Shown: positions 9,315 to 19,457 of the stretch, piece after piece
How positions within the stretch are numbered: the stretch's first letter is position 1
How the letters are laid out: every line of letters begins with the position of its first letter
NCBI GenBank assembly: GCA_000737985.1
Contig: JNVT01000074.1
Span: 53,886 to 117,885, forward strand
Direction of reading: 5' to 3'
Source: Gammaproteobacteria bacterium MFB021
Lineage (GTDB): Bacteria > Pseudomonadota > Gammaproteobacteria > Pseudomonadales > Halomonadaceae
DNA length: 64,000 nt
Program-made: the position numbers and the translations under genes
The notes under the pieces: model-generated
Told to the model about the DNA's origin: nothing
Database searches by the model: none
Seen by the model: the letters and a program-made list of their open reading frames with translations, nothing else

Positions 9315-10687
9315 GTGGCTTCCTGCCCTTGCGCCAGAATCTCGCGGAACGCCGCGCCGCGCGCCAGATAGTTGGGGAACTGATCGAGACTGGCGCAGGC
9401 CGGCGACAGCAGCACGCAGTCGCCTGGCTCGGCGATGGCGGCAGCACGACGCATCGCCTCGGCCAGGGTCTCGACCCGAGTCACCGGCAGGTGCCCGGCC
9501 AGCGCCGCGGCCAAGCGCTCGGCATCCTGGCCGAAGACCACCGCCTCGCGCGCGTGGCGTGCCAGCGGCGGTGCCAGCGGGGTGAAATCGGCGCCCTTGC
9601 CCACGCCCCCGCCGAGCCACACCAGACGCCCGGAGAGCCCTTCGCCGACGCCGGCGATAGCGGCCAGGGTCGCGCCCACGTTGGTGCCCTTGGAGTCGTT
9701 GATCCAGCGCACACCGTGGCGCTCGACCACCACCTCGCCGCGGTGCGGTAGCCCGGCGAAACGCGTGAGCACCTGGCGCATCGCCGCCCACGGCAGGCCC
9801 ATCGTCTCACCGATGGCCGCCGCCGCCAGGGCGTTGGCCTGGTTGTGGCGCCCCGCCATGGCAAGCTCCGACACCGGTATCAGCCCCTCGGCACCGCGAC
9901 ACAGCCAGGGCGCGCCGGCACCGGCAGGCACCGCCACACCCCACTCTTCGGCGCTGGCGGGAGCGGCCCGGGTGAAGCGCACGCAGGGTAGACGGGGGTC
10001 GTCGGGCCAGGTGGCACTGTCCTCGGCATTGACCACCGCGCGCTCGGCGCCGCGGAAGATACGCGCCTTGGCGGCGCGGTAGCCGGCCATATCGCCGTGG
10101 CGGTCGAGGTGATCCTCGGAGAGATTGAGGAAAGCCGCACAGGTCGCATTGAGCGTGTCGAGACTCTCGAGCTGAAAACTCGACAGCTCGAGCACGAACC
10201 AGGCCGCCTCGGGCCGGTCGAGCAGCAGATCCAGCGCCGCCTCACCGAGGTTGCCGCCGACAGCGACGTCGAGCCCCGACTCCTGCGCCATCTCGCCCAC
10301 CAGCGTGGTCACCGTGGACTTGGCGTTGGAGCCGGTGATCGCCACCAGCGGCGCCTGACAGTGGCGCCGGAACAGCCCGATCTCACCCACCAGCTTGTGC
10401 CGATAGGGTGCAAGCCCGGCGCCAACGGTATCCACCCCCGGGCTCACTGCGATCTCGCTGAAGGCGTCCAGGTCCAGCGTCTCGAGGGCGCCGAGGTGCA
10501 GCGACACCTCGGGGAAGTCGGCGCGGAAAGCTTCCAGGCCCGGCGGCGCGCTGCGCGTATCCGCCATGACGAAGGCTTCGCCCCGCGCGCGCAGAAAGCG
10601 CGCGATGGCGCGCCCGGAGATACCCAGCCCCACTACCAGGCGCGGGCCGGCCGGCAGGTCGTTGGCACGCTGCGATATCGAGCTCAT
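9308..10687 (-). CDS. murD: UDP-MurNAc-L-alanine--D-glutamate ligase
   Basis: MurD adds D-Glu to UDP-MurNAc-L-Ala. The 459-residue product shows the N-terminal nucleotide-binding motif VVGLGISGRAIARFL, the ATP loop ITGSNAKSTVTTL (GSNAKST, which I recall as normal for Pseudomonas-type MurD), NLSEDHLDRHGDM and the C-terminal NDSKGTNVGATLAAI and LLSPACASLDQF. It lies 4 bp after mraY and overlaps ftsW, so it is embedded in one transcription unit. Confidence 0.97.
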   Translation of the reverse strand: MSSISQRANDLPAGPRLVVGLGISGRAIARFLRARGEAFVMADTRSAPPGLEAFRADFPEVSLHLGALETLDLDAFSEIAVSPGVDTVGAGLAPYRHKLVGEIGLFRRHCQAPLVAITGSNAKSTVTTLVGEMAQESGLDVAVGGNLGEAALDLLLDRPEAAWFVLELSSFQLESLDTLNATCAAFLNLSEDHLDRHGDMAGYRAAKARIFRGAERAVVNAEDSATWPDDPRLPCVRFTRAAPASAEEWGVAVPAGAGAPWLCRGAEGLIPVSELAMAGRHNQANALAAAAIGETMGLPWAAMRQVLTRFAGLPHRGEVVVERHGVRWINDSKGTNVGATLAAIAGVGEGLSGRLVWLGGGVGKGADFTPLAPPLARHAREAVVFGQDAERLAAALAGHLPVTRVETLAEAMRRAAAIAEPGDCVLLSPACASLDQFPNYLARGAAFREILAQGQEATC

Positions 10688-10691
10688 CGGA

Positions 10692-11774
10692 TCAGCGCAG
10701 CTTGAGTGTCGCCAGCCCCAGCAGGACCAGCATCACGGTGACGATCCAGAAACGCACGATGACGCGCGGTTCGGGCCACCCCTTGAGTTCGAAATGGTGA
10801 TGCAGCGGCGCCATGCGGAAGATACGCCGCCCGGTCAGCTTGTAGGAGCCGACCTGCAGGATCACCGAGACCGTCTCCATCACGAATACCCCGCCCATGA
10901 TGAACAGCACGATCTCCTGGCGCACGATCACCGCGACCACGCCCAGCGCCGCACCCAGCGCCAGCGCCCCGACATCCCCCATGAACACCTGTGCCGGATA
11001 GGTGTTGAACCACAGAAAGCCGAGCCCGGCCCCGGCGATGGTGCCGCAGAAGACCGCCAGTTCTCCGGCTCCGGGGACCTCGGGAATGTGAAGATAGTTG
11101 GCGAATACCGCATTGCCGCTGGCATAGGCGAACACCGCCAGCCCCATCGATACCAGCACGGTGGGCATGATCGCCAGCCCGTCGAGCCCGTCGGTCAGGT
11201 TGACCGCATTGGAGCTGCCGACGATCACCAGATAGCTGAGCACCACGAAGAAGCCGCCGAGGGGAATCACCACATCCTTGAACAGCGGCACGATCAAGCT
11301 GATCTCGACCGGGCTGGCGGCAGTGAAGTAGAGCACCAGCGCCGCGCCGAGGCCGATCACCGACTGCCAGAAGTACTTCCAGCGTGCCGGCAGGCCGCGC
11401 GGATTCTTCTCCACCACCTTGCGGAAGTCATCGACCCAGCCGATCGCGCCGAAGCCCAGCGTGACCGCCAGTACCAGCCACACGTAATGGTTGGTCAGAT
11501 CGCCCCACAGCAGCGTGCTCACGGCAATCGAGATCAGGATCAGCGCGCCACCCATGGTCGGGGTGCCGGCCTTGGAAAGATGCGACTGGGGGCCGTCATC
11601 GCGAACCGCCTGACCGATCTGGCGCTCGACCAGGCGCTTGATCATCTGCGGCCCCATCCACAGGCTCAGGAAGAGCGCCGTCAGCGTCCCCAGGATGATG
11701 CGCAGGGTGAGATATCCGAAGACGTTGAAGGCACTTTGAAAATGCGTCAGCAGTTCAGCCAGAAAAAGCAGCAT
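10692..11774 (-). CDS. mraY: Phospho-MurNAc-pentapeptide transferase
   Basis: MraY transfers phospho-MurNAc-pentapeptide to undecaprenyl phosphate and forms lipid I in the inner membrane. The 360-residue product has about ten hydrophobic helices. It carries the active-site motifs [25 protein letters not shown] and the histidine motif [12 protein letters not shown]. Length matches the family exactly. It follows murF after 9 bp and precedes murD by 4 bp. Confidence 0.98.
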   Translation of the reverse strand: MLLFLAELLTHFQSAFNVFGYLTLRIILGTLTALFLSLWMGPQMIKRLVERQIGQAVRDDGPQSHLSKAGTPTMGGALILISIAVSTLLWGDLTNHYVWLVLAVTLGFGAIGWVDDFRKVVEKNPRGLPARWKYFWQSVIGLGAALVLYFTAASPVEISLIVPLFKDVVIPLGGFFVVLSYLVIVGSSNAVNLTDGLDGLAIMPTVLVSMGLAVFAYASGNAVFANYLHIPEVPGAGELAVFCGTIAGAGLGFLWFNTYPAQVFMGDVGALALGAALGVVAVIVRQEIVLFIMGGVFVMETVSVILQVGSYKLTGRRIFRMAPLHHHFELKGWPEPRVIVRFWIVTVMLVLLGLATLKLR

Positions 11775-11783
11775 GAGTCCGAT

Positions 11784-13151
11784 TCACCTTGAGGCGTCGT
11801 CACGCAGCGCGGTCACGAGTCGTTCCATGCCGGCACTGCGCGATCCCTTGACCAGTACGCTGGCGTGGGAAGGCAACTGATCACGGGCGAAGCGCTCGAG
11901 CGCCGCCCAGTCGTCGAAATGGTGGCCTTCGTCACCGAAGGCCTCGGCTGCGGCACGTGCGGGTTCGCCGAACGTGCCCAGACAATCGATACCGAGGTCG
12001 CGCGCGGTGCGCCCCACCTCGGCGTGCAGCGCGGCCGACTCGGCGCCCATCTCCCCCATCGCGCCGAGGAAACACCAGCGCGGCGCCGGCAGGGTCGCCA
12101 GGGTCTCCAGCGCGGCGCGCATGGCGCCGGGGTTGGCGTTGTAGCTGTCGTCGATCAGGCGGCTGCCGCGCACGCCCGCCACCACCTGCATGCGCCCGCT
12201 CATCGCAGTGGTCGCGGCGAGCCCGGCGACGATCTCGTCCGGTGCGAAACCCAGGGCATGGGCCGCAGCCGCGGCTACCAGCGCATTGCGCACGTTGTGG
12301 CGCCCGATCAGCGCCAGCTTCACCGTCAGCGACGGGGCGTCCGGCAGCGAGAGCGTGAAAGCATACCGCCCGGCGTCATCACAGACCAGATCGTGGGCGG
12401 TGACGGCGGCCGGGGCGTCGATGGCGATGTCGAGCACGCGAGCGCTACCCGCCAGCGCCCGCCATACCGGGAAATAGTGCTGCTGGCGGTCGAGCACGGC
12501 GACGCATTCATTGCTCAGGCCGGCGAGGATCTCGCCCTTGGCCTGGGCGATCTGCCCCATGCCGCCGAACTCGCCCACATGGGCGCCGGTGACATTGGTG
12601 ATGATCGCCACCTGCGGCCGGGCCAGCGCCGTGGTCCAGGCGATCTCGCCGAGATGGTTGGCGCCCAGCTCCACCGCGGCGTAGCGGTGCTCGGCGCGCA
12701 GCCCCAGCAGGGTCAGCGGCGCGCCGATGTCATTGTTGAGATTGCCGCGGGTGGCCAGGGTCGGGGCGCGTCGGGAGAGAATCGCCGCGAGCAGCTCCTT
12801 GACCGTGGTCTTGCCGCTGTTGCCGGTAACCGCCACCAGCTCGCCCGCCCAGGCCAGCCGGTGCGCACGCGCCAGCAGACCCAGCGCCAGGCGGGTATCC
12901 GGCACCACGATCTGCGCCAGCGGGTCGGCTACCGGGTGGGCGACCACGGCCCCCACCGCACCGCGCTCGCGCGCCTTGGCGAGGAAGTCGTGCGCATCGA
13001 AGCGCTCGCCCTTGAGCGCCACCAGCAGGTCTCCCGGGGCCAGCTCGCGGGTGTCGGTGACGATGCGTTCGACCATGCGATCGGCGGCGCCATCCGGGGC
13101 CACCCCGGGCGCCCCCAGGGTCGCGGCGATAGCGTTCAGGCTCAGCTTCAC
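11784..13151 (-). CDS. murF: UDP-MurNAc-tripeptide--D-alanyl-D-alanine ligase
   Basis: MurF adds the D-Ala-D-Ala dipeptide, the last cytoplasmic step of stem peptide assembly. The 455-residue product has the ATP loop VTGNSGKTTVKELL, TNVTGAHVGEFG, DDSYNANPGAMRAAL and the C-terminal LVKGSRSAGMERLV. The start is GTG 13151, which overlaps the murE stop by 4 bases (GTGA). The open frame continues upstream inside murE, but the family begins with the KLSLNAIA segment. Confidence 0.96.
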   Translation of the reverse strand: MKLSLNAIAATLGAPGVAPDGAADRMVERIVTDTRELAPGDLLVALKGERFDAHDFLAKARERGAVGAVVAHPVADPLAQIVVPDTRLALGLLARAHRLAWAGELVAVTGNSGKTTVKELLAAILSRRAPTLATRGNLNNDIGAPLTLLGLRAEHRYAAVELGANHLGEIAWTTALARPQVAIITNVTGAHVGEFGGMGQIAQAKGEILAGLSNECVAVLDRQQHYFPVWRALAGSARVLDIAIDAPAAVTAHDLVCDDAGRYAFTLSLPDAPSLTVKLALIGRHNVRNALVAAAAAHALGFAPDEIVAGLAATTAMSGRMQVVAGVRGSRLIDDSYNANPGAMRAALETLATLPAPRWCFLGAMGEMGAESAALHAEVGRTARDLGIDCLGTFGEPARAAAEAFGDEGHHFDDWAALERFARDQLPSHASVLVKGSRSAGMERLVTALRDDASR

Positions 13152-14683
13152 GCCCGGGCCTCCCGCAGCGCGCAAGCCGCCTGCGCCTGTTCGAGATCGT
13201 CGAACGGATGGCGCACCCCGGCGATCTCCTGATAATCCTCGTGCCCCTTGCCGGCGATCAGCACGATGTCGTGGGGCCCGGCCTCGGCGATCACCCGCCG
13301 AATCGCCTCGCCGCGGCCGTCGATCGACCACGCCTTGGCCGCCGCCGCGGGCGACAGGCCGGCGACGATCTCGCCGCGAATGGTCGCCGGGTTCTCGCTA
13401 CGCGGGTTGTCGTCGGTCACCACCAGCCGGTCGGCGTGGCGCTCGGCGACCGCCGCCATCAGCGGGCGCTTGCCGCTGTCACGGTCGCCGCCACAGCCGA
13501 ACACGCACCACAGCTGGCTGCCCGCCTGGGCCGGCAGATGCTCACGCAGCGCGGTCAGGGCGTTGTCCAGCGCATCCGGCGTATGCGCGTAGTCGATCAC
13601 CACGCTGGGCAGCTCGCTATCCGGCTCGCGAGGCAACCGTTGCATGCGCCCGGGGACCGGCGACAGCGACTGTGCCGCCGGCCACAGCGTCGCCAGCGGC
13701 ACGCCCAAACCATAGAGCGTGGCCATTGCCAGCAGCGCATTGTCGAGATTGAAGCGCCCCATCAGCGGCAGTTCGAGCAGGTGCTCGTCTTCCGGCGAGG
13801 CGACCACCGCGTGGAGCCCCTGCGGCAGCGTCTCGCAGCCGGCCACGCGCAGCGTGGTCGCCTCGGCCGTGCCGGTGGCCAGCACGCGCACGCCGGGGGC
13901 CAGCCCCGCCAGCATCAGCCGCGCCAGCGGGTCATCGGCGTTGACCACTGCCAGCCGCAGACCCTCGCGGCGGAACAGCCTGGCCTTGGCCGCGGCGTAG
14001 GCGGCCATGCTGCCGTGATAGTCGAGATGGTCACGACTCAGATTGGTGAAGACCGCGGCCGCAATCGGGGTATCGCCGAGACGCTCCTGGGCCATGGCGT
14101 GGGAGGAGACCTCCATGGCCACGCTCTCGACCCCTTCGCTGGCGAGTTCGCCCAGCATCTGCTGCAGCTCGAGCGGCCCCGGCGTGGTCTGGCGCGCTGC
14201 CTTGAGCCGCTGCGGGCGGCCATAGCCGAGCGTGCCGATCACCGCTGCCGGGCGCCCCACGGCCTCCAGCAGGGTGGCAATATAGTGGGTGACCGAACTC
14301 TTGCCGTTGGTGCCGGTGACGCCGATCAGTGTCAGGCTATCGGGCACCGCGAACAGCTGGCGGCCGAATTCGGACTGCCGCTCGGTGAGCCCCGGCAGCG
14401 CCAGCACGCGGGCGTCGTCTCGCCACGCGGCATCGAGCCCGTCGGCCTCGGCCAGCACCAGCGCCGCGCCCTGCTCGAGCGCCGCGGCGATGAACTCGCG
14501 CCCGTCGCGCGCCACCCCGGGCAGCGCGACGAATAGCTCGCCGTCGCTCACCCCACGGCTGTCGAGCGCCAGCGCCACGCTGTCGGCTTCGGCCAGACGT
14601 CGGCGCAGAGGCGCTAGGTCGGCCTTTGGCCACAGCGTCTCGAGCGCATCGATCAGACGCGAGACTTCGACTTCGAGCGTCAT
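13148..14683 (-). CDS. murE: UDP-MurNAc-tripeptide synthetase (meso-DAP adding)
   Basis: MurE adds the third residue of the stem peptide. The 511-residue product has the ATP loop VTGTNGKSSVTHYI, NLSRDHLDYHGSM and VIDYAHTPDALDNAL. The DDNPRSENP motif (about residue 421) marks specificity for meso-diaminopimelate over lysine, as expected for a Gram-negative cell wall. It overlaps ftsI by 4 bases upstream and murF by 4 bases downstream. Confidence 0.97.
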   Translation of the reverse strand: MTLEVEVSRLIDALETLWPKADLAPLRRRLAEADSVALALDSRGVSDGELFVALPGVARDGREFIAAALEQGAALVLAEADGLDAAWRDDARVLALPGLTERQSEFGRQLFAVPDSLTLIGVTGTNGKSSVTHYIATLLEAVGRPAAVIGTLGYGRPQRLKAARQTTPGPLELQQMLGELASEGVESVAMEVSSHAMAQERLGDTPIAAAVFTNLSRDHLDYHGSMAAYAAAKARLFRREGLRLAVVNADDPLARLMLAGLAPGVRVLATGTAEATTLRVAGCETLPQGLHAVVASPEDEHLLELPLMGRFNLDNALLAMATLYGLGVPLATLWPAAQSLSPVPGRMQRLPREPDSELPSVVIDYAHTPDALDNALTALREHLPAQAGSQLWCVFGCGGDRDSGKRPLMAAVAERHADRLVVTDDNPRSENPATIRGEIVAGLSPAAAAKAWSIDGRGEAIRRVIAEAGPHDIVLIAGKGHEDYQEIAGVRHPFDDLEQAQAACALREARA

Positions 14684-16401
14684 GGTGCCGTCTCCTCTTC
14701 GGGCTGATCCGGCGGTACGTCGAGCAGGCGCAGGGCGCTGCCGACCACACGGCTGAACACCGGTGCGGCAACCAGCCCGCCGTAATAGTCGCCCTTCTTG
14801 GGATTGTCGATCATCACCACAGTGACGATGCGCGGGTTGGTGGCCGGGGCGATACCGGCGAACAGCCCACGATAGGCGGTCTTTTGATAGCCGGTACTGG
14901 TGACCTTGCGCACCGTACCGGTCTTGCCCGCGATCTGATAGCCGGGAACCATCGCCAGGTGCCCGCCGGCATTGGGCTTGACGATCTGCTCCATCATCTC
15001 GAGCAGCTCATGCGCCACCTTGGGTGCCATCACCTGGTCGCTCTCCGGCTCGCCGTTGAGCTTGAGCAGCGAAGGATGCAGACGCTTGCCGTCATTGGCG
15101 ATCGCGGTATAGGCGCTGGCCAGTTGCAGCGGCGTGACAGCAATGCCGTAGCCGTAGGCCATCGCCGCCTGGGCGCTGCGCGGCAGATTGGTCAGCGACG
15201 GCAGGCTACCGCTGTTCTCCCCCGGGAAGCCGGTACCCGGCGACTGCCCCAGACCGAGCTGGCGATAGCGATTCCAGATGGTGTCCTTGGGCAGCGACAG
15301 CGCGATGTGCGCCATGCCGATGTTGGAAGAGTGCAGCAGAATGCCCGCCGGCGTGAGCTTGCCGTAATTGCGGAAGTCGCGAATGGTGTAGCCGTCCACC
15401 ACCATCCAGCCGGGCGAGGTGTCGATGACACTCTGCGGGGTGTACTCGCCGGAGGCCAGCGCCGCCGACATGGCCAGCGGCTTCATCACCGAGCCCGGCT
15501 CGATGGCATCGGTGATCGCCTGGTTGCGCAGTCCGCGCACGTCGACGTCGGAGCGGTTGTTGGGGTTGTAGGAAGGCAGGTTGGCCATCGCCAGCACCTC
15601 GCCGGTGTGGGCATCGAGCATCACCAGCGAACCGCCGTCGGCATCGTTCTCGCGCACCCCGGCCGCCAGCTCGCGGTAGGCCATGTACTGCAGGCGCAGG
15701 TCGATCGACAGCTTGAGGTCACCGCCTGGCCGGGCATCCTTGATCAGGTGCAGGTCGCGTACCAGCCGCCCCTTGCGGTCCTGCAGCACTCGCCGCTTGC
15801 CCGGTTCGCCGGTCAGGTAGCGGTTGTAGGCGAGCTCGAGCCCCTCCTGGCCGCGGTCGTCGACATTGGTCACCCCGACCAGCTGCGCCGCCACCTCGCC
15901 CGCCGGGTAGTAGCGTTTGTACTCGTCACGCGCGTAGACCCCGGGCATCTGCAGGTCGATCGCCGGCTGCGCCTGCGCCGGGGTGAGCTGACGCCGCAGA
16001 TACATGAACTCCTTCTGGGCGTAGCGGCCGACGCGGTCGCGCAGCTCCTGCGGGTCGACCTTGAGCGCCTGAGCCAGCAGCGTGAGCTGGATCGGATCCG
16101 TGGGCAGCTCCTGCGGGTTGGCCCACAGCGTGACCACCGGGGTCGAGATCGCCAGCGGGTCGCCGTTGCGATCACTGATCATGCCACGGTGGGCACCGAT
16201 CGACTCCACCCGCAGGGTGCGCGCGTCACCCTGGTTCTGCAGAAAGCTGCGGTCGATCACCTGCAGATAGACCACCCGCCCGACCAGTGCGGCGAGCGCG
16301 ACCAGAATGACGCCCAGCATGAACCAGTAGCGACCGCCGCCCAGCGGCGCGCCGGGGGCTCGCGACTTGGGCGTAGCGGTGCGTCGGCGCGTGGCGCTCA
16401 T
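14680..16401 (-). CDS. ftsI: Septal transpeptidase PBP3
   Basis: FtsI is the division-specific class B penicillin-binding protein that cross-links septal peptidoglycan in partnership with FtsW. The 573-residue product has a short cytoplasmic tail, one transmembrane helix (YWFMLGVILVALAALVGRVVYL), a pedestal region with RGMISDRNGDPLA and a transpeptidase domain. The three catalytic motifs are present: SVMK (active-site Ser), SSN and KTGT. It overlaps ftsL and murE by 4 bases each, so it is translationally coupled. Confidence 0.98.
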   Translation of the reverse strand: MSATRRRTATPKSRAPGAPLGGGRYWFMLGVILVALAALVGRVVYLQVIDRSFLQNQGDARTLRVESIGAHRGMISDRNGDPLAISTPVVTLWANPQELPTDPIQLTLLAQALKVDPQELRDRVGRYAQKEFMYLRRQLTPAQAQPAIDLQMPGVYARDEYKRYYPAGEVAAQLVGVTNVDDRGQEGLELAYNRYLTGEPGKRRVLQDRKGRLVRDLHLIKDARPGGDLKLSIDLRLQYMAYRELAAGVRENDADGGSLVMLDAHTGEVLAMANLPSYNPNNRSDVDVRGLRNQAITDAIEPGSVMKPLAMSAALASGEYTPQSVIDTSPGWMVVDGYTIRDFRNYGKLTPAGILLHSSNIGMAHIALSLPKDTIWNRYRQLGLGQSPGTGFPGENSGSLPSLTNLPRSAQAAMAYGYGIAVTPLQLASAYTAIANDGKRLHPSLLKLNGEPESDQVMAPKVAHELLEMMEQIVKPNAGGHLAMVPGYQIAGKTGTVRKVTSTGYQKTAYRGLFAGIAPATNPRIVTVVMIDNPKKGDYYGGLVAAPVFSRVVGSALRLLDVPPDQPEEETAP

Positions 16402-16727
16402 GGGGTAATGACCTTGACGTCACCCACGCTCGGCACGCGCATGTCCAGGCGCTTGCTGGCGAGCGCCTCGATACGCGCCGGCGACGACCAGGTGCTCTCC
16501 TCCAGCAGCAGGCGCCCCCACTCGGTCTGCAGCGCATCGCGCTGGTTCTCGAGCTTCTGCAGCCGGGCGTACTGCAACCGGGTGAGGTGGGACGTGCTGA
16601 TGATCGCCAGCGCGCTGGCGAGGAGAGCGACGATGAGCAGGATCAGGATGATCGAACGGGCACCCGTACGACGGGCGAATGGCCAGTCCCCAAAGAGAGG
16701 GGGCCTGCGTCTTCCTTGAACGGCCAT
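16398..16727 (-). CDS. ftsL: Cell division protein FtsL
   Basis: FtsL is a small bitopic membrane protein that pairs with FtsB and FtsQ. The 109-residue product has a basic cytoplasmic N-terminus, one helix (SIILILLIVALLASALAII) and a periplasmic coiled coil (LTRLQYARLQKLENQRDALQ). Sequence conservation is low in this family, so position between rsmH (9 bp upstream) and ftsI (4-base overlap) is strong supporting evidence. Confidence 0.93.
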   Translation of the reverse strand: MAVQGRRRPPLFGDWPFARRTGARSIILILLIVALLASALAIISTSHLTRLQYARLQKLENQRDALQTEWGRLLLEESTWSSPARIEALASKRLDMRVPSVGDVKVITP

Positions 16728-16736
16728 GGAGCTCCT

Positions 16737-17717
16737 TTACGCCAACTTCTCGGCGATGCGCATCACCGCGCTGCGCGCACGGGGGTTGCCATCGACTTCG
16801 CGCTCGCCGGGGCGCATTGCCTTGCCCACCGGCTTGAGCCGCTTGTTGAGCTGATCCTCGCGTATCGGCATGCCGCGGGGCAAGTGAGTGTCGCCGCGGG
16901 ACTGATCGCGAATGAAGCGCTTGACCAGCCGATCCTCGAGCGAGTGAAAACTGATCACCACCAGGCGCCCGCCCGGGGCCAGGGTCTCCAGCGCCGCGCT
17001 CAGCGCGCGCTCGAGCTGGCCCAGCTCGTCGTTGAGATGGATACGGATCGCCTGGAACACCCGGGTCGCCGGATGCTTGCCCTTCTCCCAGGCAGGATGC
17101 GCGGCCTTGACGATCTCGGCCAGCTGCTGGGTGCGCGCGATCGGCGCCTCACGCCGCGCCGCGACGATGGCCCGCGCGATGCGCTTGGCGAAGCGCTCCT
17201 CGCCGTAGGTCTTGAACACCCGCGCCATCTCCTGCTCGTCGCTGTGCGCGATCCAGGCGGCGGCACCGACCCCGGAGTCGGGGTCCATGCGCATGTCCAG
17301 GGGGCCATCGCGCAGGAAGCTGAAGCCACGCTCGGGGTCGTCGAGCTGCGGCGAGGAGACGCCGACGTCGAGCAGCACGCCATCGAGCCGGCCGGCCAGC
17401 CCTGCGGCTGCGGCGTGCCGATCGAGCTCGGCGAAGACCCCGGGGCAGATCTCGAAGCGCGGGTCGGTGATCGCCGCGGCCGCGGCCAACGCGGCGGGGT
17501 CACGGTCGATCGCCAGCAGCCGCCCTTCTGGGGCCAGGCGCTCGAGAATCGCGCGTGAGTGGCCGCCGCGCCCGAAGGTACCATCCAGGTAGCAACCGTG
17601 CGGCGAGCGCACCAACGCCTCGACGGCGCCATCGAGCAGCACACTGGTGTGGCGGTAGTCCGGCGAGCCGGCCGCGCCATCGTCGGGTGCCTGTGGAGCC
17701 TTGTCGCGGTGCAGCAT
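16737..17717 (-). CDS. rsmH: 16S rRNA m4C1402 methyltransferase
   Basis: RsmH methylates N4 of C1402 in 16S rRNA using S-adenosylmethionine. The 326-residue product has the SAM motif [45 protein letters not shown] and [16 protein letters not shown], all typical. ATG 17717 (MLHRDKAPQ) is chosen; the in-frame extension to 17798 would run into the RNase P RNA gene. It is the first protein gene of the cluster. mraZ, which usually precedes it, is absent and rnpB ends about 36 bp upstream. Confidence 0.97.
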   Translation of the reverse strand: MLHRDKAPQAPDDGAAGSPDYRHTSVLLDGAVEALVRSPHGCYLDGTFGRGGHSRAILERLAPEGRLLAIDRDPAALAAAAAITDPRFEICPGVFAELDRHAAAAGLAGRLDGVLLDVGVSSPQLDDPERGFSFLRDGPLDMRMDPDSGVGAAAWIAHSDEQEMARVFKTYGEERFAKRIARAIVAARREAPIARTQQLAEIVKAAHPAWEKGKHPATRVFQAIRIHLNDELGQLERALSAALETLAPGGRLVVISFHSLEDRLVKRFIRDQSRGDTHLPRGMPIREDQLNKRLKPVGKAMRPGEREVDGNPRARSAVMRIAEKLA

Positions 17718-17752
17718 GCGGATCTCGGTATTCGAACGGCGAAGAAAAGAGG

Positions 17753-18103
<351 letters not shown>

Positions 18104-18110
18104 GCGCGCA

Positions 18111-18139
18111 AGAATAGCAGCACCCCCTGCCCCTCTCAA
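18111..18139 (-). promoter_or_regulatory. Strong sigma-70 promoter of rnpB
   Basis: On the minus strand TTGAGA (18134-18139) and TATTCT (18111-18116) are separated by exactly 17 bp. The predicted start falls at about 18104, right at the first base of RNase P helix P1. Readthrough could also feed the division cluster. Confidence 0.75.
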
Positions 18140-18206
18140 CAGTGGGCTTGAACCATCGATCCGCAGCGCAAAACCTGTCGCCGAATGCCGACGCAACAAG
18201 CGTCTC

Positions 18207-18383
18207 TCAGAGGGTGTTTACAAACTCGGCGAGCGAAGGCCAGACCGGGGCGCGCAGCTAAGGCAAAATCGGTCGAAAAAAGGACCGGGCTGGCGCTCCA
18301 GTTTACACGGGGTAAATGAGCATTTTGAGGCCGATTTTAACGCCGTATTGCCGAGCGCAGGCATTTTGTAAACGCCCTCTCAG
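18207..18383 (-). repeat. Stop-codon-anchored palindromic repeat, copy A
   Basis: This 177-bp imperfect palindrome has terminal inverted repeats of the form GAGGGYGTTTACAAA. In gene orientation its first bases, CTGAGAGGGCG, contain the TGA stop of rsmI. Inside it a 19-bp block (GACCGGGCTGGCGCTCCAG at 18283-18301 on plus) is shared exactly with copy D. The element fills the space between rsmI and the rnpB promoter. Related copies are at 25353, 27321 and 40269. Confidence 0.9.
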
Positions 18384-19237
18384 GGTGCGTCGGACTGCTG
18401 CGCCAGGGCCAGCTGATACCACTGCTTACGCCGCCCACCTAGCACCTTGGTCACCACCGCCGCGGCACTCTTGACGCCGACCCCTTCGGCCAGCATCGCG
18501 GCGATCAGCGCCTCGCCCTCGGCGGTGTCCGCAGCGCGCTCGGCGGGCTCGGCTCCGGCCACCATGACCACGAATTCGCCGCGGGTCTGGTCCGGGTCCG
18601 CCGCCATGCGCGCCAGCAGCTCGTCGGGCGTGCCCTCCAGCAGCGTCTCGAAGGTCTTGGTCAGCTCCCGCGCCAGCACCACCCGACGCGCGCCCAGTGT
18701 CGCTTCCAGATCGGCGAGCAGATCGCGAATCCGGTGCGGTGACTCATAGAAGACGCGCGTCTCGGTGCGCTCGGCATCCGCTTCCAGCTGACGCCGGCGC
18801 GCCGCCGACTTGGCCGGCAGAAAGCCCTCGAACAGGAAGCGGTCGGTGGGCAACCCTGCCACGCTGAGCGCGGCCACCAGCGCGCAGGCGCCGGGCACCG
18901 GCACCACCCGGAAACCGCTGCGCCGCAGCTCGCGCACCAGCACGAATCCGGGATCGGAGATCAGCGGCGTGCCGGCATCGCTGACCAGTGCCAGCCGCTC
19001 ACCCGCTGCCAGCCGCTCGCGCAGCCACTCGGCGCGAGCGGCCTCGTTGTGCTCGTGCAGCGAGACCAGCGGGCGCTCGATCCCCAGGTGGCGCAACAGG
19101 CGCTGGGTATGCCGGGTATCCTCGGCAGCGATCCGATCGACTTCGCCCAGCACCCGCGCGGCGCGGGCGCTCAGGTCCTCGAGATTCCCAATCGGCGTGG
19201 CGACCACGTACAATACGCCTTCATTTGTCTCGCTCAT
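18380..19237 (-). CDS. rsmI: 16S rRNA 2-prime-O-ribose C1402 methyltransferase
   Basis: RsmI methylates the ribose of C1402, the same nucleotide that RsmH modifies. The 285-residue product has the tetrapyrrole methylase fold: LYVVATPIGNLEDLSARA, EDTRHTQRLL, LVSDAGTPLISDPGF and FYESPHRIRDLL. Length is typical. The stop codon is the first codon-length unit of repeat copy A. The gene is divergent from lpoA, as in E. coli and Pseudomonas. Confidence 0.97.
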   Translation of the reverse strand: MSETNEGVLYVVATPIGNLEDLSARAARVLGEVDRIAAEDTRHTQRLLRHLGIERPLVSLHEHNEAARAEWLRERLAAGERLALVSDAGTPLISDPGFVLVRELRRSGFRVVPVPGACALVAALSVAGLPTDRFLFEGFLPAKSAARRRQLEADAERTETRVFYESPHRIRDLLADLEATLGARRVVLARELTKTFETLLEGTPDELLARMAADPDQTRGEFVVMVAGAEPAERAADTAEGEALIAAMLAEGVGVKSAAAVVTKVLGGRRKQWYQLALAQQSDAP

Positions 19238-19457
19238 TCGGTAACATCCGGGTTGCGGTGCATGGGAAAATCCGACGCCGCGAGCGCCCCGCCTTCATCG
19301 CGAGGGCTCGGCAGCGAGAGTTCAGGGAGTCGTTCCGACGGCCGCCGCCGCTGGCCGGCAGTCGCCAGCGGGACGAGGGAACCGAGACCGGCCGCCGTCA
19401 CCGCCACTGGGGCGCGACAGCGCACGGCCTCTCAAATACGGAAAAGGGACAGACACT
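19238..19457. other. Divergent rsmI-lpoA intergenic region
   Basis: This 220-bp region contains the starts of rsmI and lpoA and no gene that I can support. A perfect 8-bp stem CCGCTGGC/GCCAGCGG lies at 19348-19371. No clear -10/-35 pair was found for either gene. Confidence 0.35.

Noticed and set aside
14626..16719. Long plus-strand open frame (697 codons) opposite ftsI and ftsL
   Set aside because: It is antisense to well-conserved genes, has low-complexity His/Arg/Gln-rich composition and arises from high G+C codon bias. The same applies to long antisense frames over yhdP (50727-52421), lpxC (880-1947), murE (13208-14536) and mraY (10566-11792).
18207..18383. Repeat copies as ordinary intrinsic terminators
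   Set aside because: The stems are long, but no T tract follows either end, and one copy lies directly upstream of a promoter. They do not fit the simple terminator pattern.
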